A stretch of DNA of 64,000 nt from Hydractinia symbiolongicarpus (Eukaryota; Cnidaria; Hydrozoa; Anthoathecata; Hydractiniidae). Positions 61,964 through 64,000 of this stretch are shown piece after piece. The stretch lies in contig NC_079875.1 of assembly GCF_029227915.1 (NCBI RefSeq), forward strand, positions 19,027,001-19,091,000, read 5' to 3'. Every line of letters begins with the position of its first letter. Positions within the stretch are counted from its first letter, which is position 1. The translations under genes and the position numbers were made by a program. Under the pieces are notes generated by a model that saw nothing but the letters and a program-made list of their open reading frames with translations, was not told the origin of the DNA and searched no databases.

Positions 61964-63565
61964 AAAGATTCGAAAATTAATGTGTGCGATAACGGAAGTT
62001 TAAAAAAAAAGTTACGTTCATGTACACTAAAATGTAAAACAAAAGAAACATTATAACACGCAGAATTGTGCAAAATTATCGCTACGCGGATGCGCTAAAT
62101 TACGCCTAATCCCTTTGTGCAAAACCTGATACGCGCTTAATATATTACGACTGAGGTTATATAGTTGAAAAAACCATCCAAATTCTGTGTATTAGAAATA
62201 TAGAAACTATTGGTAACCTTATTATTGTAAGAGGGTGGGGTGGGAGTTAGTGATGGGGTCTTTTTTAAAGTAGTTGCATTTTCATTTTAAGATCTGAAAT
62301 AAGAAGTAATGGCTAGGAGGGTCGCAATTTGTTCGATTTTTGTATAACATGTACACTTATTATTGAAAAACATCTTTTCTACCAACCATCAATGTTCACT
62401 CCATCAATCGGCACTAACCACGACCGCATGTCCTAGATTAATTATGTTTCAACATTGTAACAGTTGAGAGGCGATTTTTAATAAATTTGAAATTACTCAA
62501 GTTATTAGGCAAGAATTCGTCGTCAGGAAAGTGACGAAATATGTCAAGTGACGGAAATATTCCCCAAAGAACGACTTTTTCCTAATTTATTTCCTGTCAA
62601 ATAATTTTCCCCGAAAATTGCGGCTATTTTCGTAATTTTCTGTGTTCTAATAAAAACCTTGAGAAGAATAACAACGCGATACTTCTGATTGCAGTATTAA
62701 ATAACCGATTAAAAATAATTTGCTATCGAAGCAAGTTTTTTCCTATTTTCCCTACGAATTTATCCCCGATATAATGTATTGGGTAAAAATAAAGGAGAAA
62801 TTATTTTTCTTGCATATATGCATTTGTCATATTTTACAGTTTTTTTACAATATTTACAAGTTTTCAAGATATATTTGTATATTTCCCCACCAGCACCTAA
62901 CAAATGTCGTCTGCCGTTGAATTGATATAATGTGCAAGTACGCAAAATATGGATTTAATATGTTTCGGGGGAACAAATATAAAAATTTCAGGGATTTCAG
63001 CGTTTTCCTGAATTGCAACAACGTAACAATTTTCTGATCGGCTGTGAAGGAATATTCTATATGTTTACATTTATCACTTTCGTACCGAGACTCCGTGTCT
63101 GTGTTGTACTAAAGTAACTTTTCGACGTTATTATATTTACATTCTTTAGAACAGTGTGGCGCACAATATTGGAAGCAAATATCTTCTGCTCCGTTTTTTT
63201 ATGCACACTTTATTTTTTTCGAAATTTTACAGGGTATTATATTAACAAGGTTTCTTTTTAAGGATTTATACATTTTTGTAAATTTGAGAAACATAAATTA
63301 TAGGCGAGAAAAAACGTAATAAATAAGATCTAAATAAATATTTTCTGCAACTTAAAACAGATAAAACCAACAAACCAACCTTGTGCCCAGGATTTTTTTT
63401 TATTCACGAGCAAGATTCTCTTTTGAATAAGCATTTTTTCAACCTTAACTTGTTATCCGGGCACATGATTATTTTTAATTAGTCTTCTGATGACTGGTAA
63501 ACACGAAACTTATTAAGAACATGGGTACAAGGTTGCTGAATTTTGCTAAGCTTCGATACGTAAAT
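61964..63565. other. Intergenic spacer before the BAX-like gene
   Basis: AT-rich, with no exon that shows a conserved domain. It should contain the 3' UTR of the minus-strand BCL-2 family gene. Confidence 0.5.
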
Positions 63566-64000
63566 TCATTGGCTATAAAATGTCGAAACATGTTTTTGTA
63601 TCTCATAAAAGAATGTAAACAGCCAGCGGGACCACCACGGAAATTTTCCGCCAAAATTTGTTAGGAATCCGTCCTAAAATAAACAAGTTTTCACCATAAA
63701 ACAGACATTGATTTAATCGTGTAAAACTTCTGTAATAATGGCGCAAAAAAGGCGAACTTACCCAGCTTCCGCATTCTGTGTGCAGTATTTGCATCCGTAT
63801 TCGTAATTCCCTTTTCAAGCAGTTTTTCACGTCTGTTTCTAAATGGGGAATCCGTTTTTTTCTGCCATGTTCCACAAGTGTGCGAGCAAAACAAAACAGA
63901 GACACAACTCTTCCCCAATTTACTACATTCTTGTCGAACACATAAGCCGCTACTTTACGAAACACCTTTCTGTCATGAAGGTCTAGTCTTTGGCAGACGT
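63566..64000 (-). CDS. BAX-like BCL-2 family protein, C-terminal part (runs off the window)
   Basis: Two minus-strand exons: 64000-63762 (open to the window edge) and 63673-63566 (ends TGA). They join in phase 0. The first reads VCQRLDLHDRKVFRKVAAYV, then NVVNWGRVVSLFCFARTLV (BH1 motif NWGR and helix 5). Its end plus the second exon give ECGSWDGFLTNFG (BH2, compare GGWDG in BAX), followed by a hydrophobic tail FPWWSRWLFTFFYEI suited to outer mitochondrial membrane anchoring. The VFxRVAA..F...NWGRVVxLF pattern and the FG-x-x-x-W after BH2 resemble BAX more than BCL-2, which would make it a pore-forming effector of apoptosis. The N-terminal helices and BH3 lie beyond the window, so the subclass is inferred. 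Confidence 0.8.

Overview
The window is AT-rich, intron-bearing animal DNA. Spliced nuclear genes with GT-AG introns sit in a sea of nested transposons. The mobile-element mix (Helitrons, Polinton, PIF/Harbinger, CACTA-like, several non-LTR families) and the SWIM/YqaJ and DUF4806-type genes suggest a marine invertebrate, most likely a cnidarian and perhaps a hydrozoan. This is inference from gene style; no species marker is visible.

Four host genes can be read. A membrane-anchored double-C2 protein of the synaptotagmin type lies at 9.7-12.0 kb (+, four exons). Electron transfer flavoprotein alpha (ETFA) lies at 12.8-20.9 kb (+, twelve exons, 334 residues). An AF9/ENL-type YEATS protein lies at 52.0-60.3 kb (+, first exon not found). 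A BAX-like BCL-2 family gene enters from the right edge at 64.0-63.6 kb (-). They are not an operon and have no evident functional link.

The rest is mostly mobile DNA. 0-8 kb holds a dead LINE, a 940-bp MITE with a perfect target-site duplication, a foldback repeat with a nested Helitron, a Tc1-type MITE, a Polinton polymerase fragment and a broken SWIM/YqaJ gene. 21.2-23.3 kb is a head-to-tail array of short non-autonomous Helitrons. 23.67-32.35 kb looks like one 8.7-kb CACTA-like element: matching termini, long CAACGTTG-rich subterminal arrays, a transposase-like ORF and a spliced DUF4806-like gene. 32.4-42.95 kb is one minus-strand LINE split twice. One insert is a Helitron fragment encoding a 2A-like peptide, a cysteine-protease-like domain and a Rep domain. 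The other is a 4.2-kb PIF/Harbinger element that itself carries Helitrons. Removing the Harbinger element and one TTA restores the LINE reading frame. 43-52 kb holds a decayed zinc-finger gene, a foldback, a hAT-like element and another LINE remnant.

The 6.1-kb YEATS-gene intron carries a second copy of a tandem-repeat family also seen at 25.6-26.3 kb. It is interrupted by a 3.77-kb transposon with a TAA duplication and a two-exon transposase-like gene, and that transposon holds a further MITE. The best candidates for something unusual are the 2A-headed Helitron protein, the CACTA-like element with DUF4806 cargo, and the TAA-flanked element.
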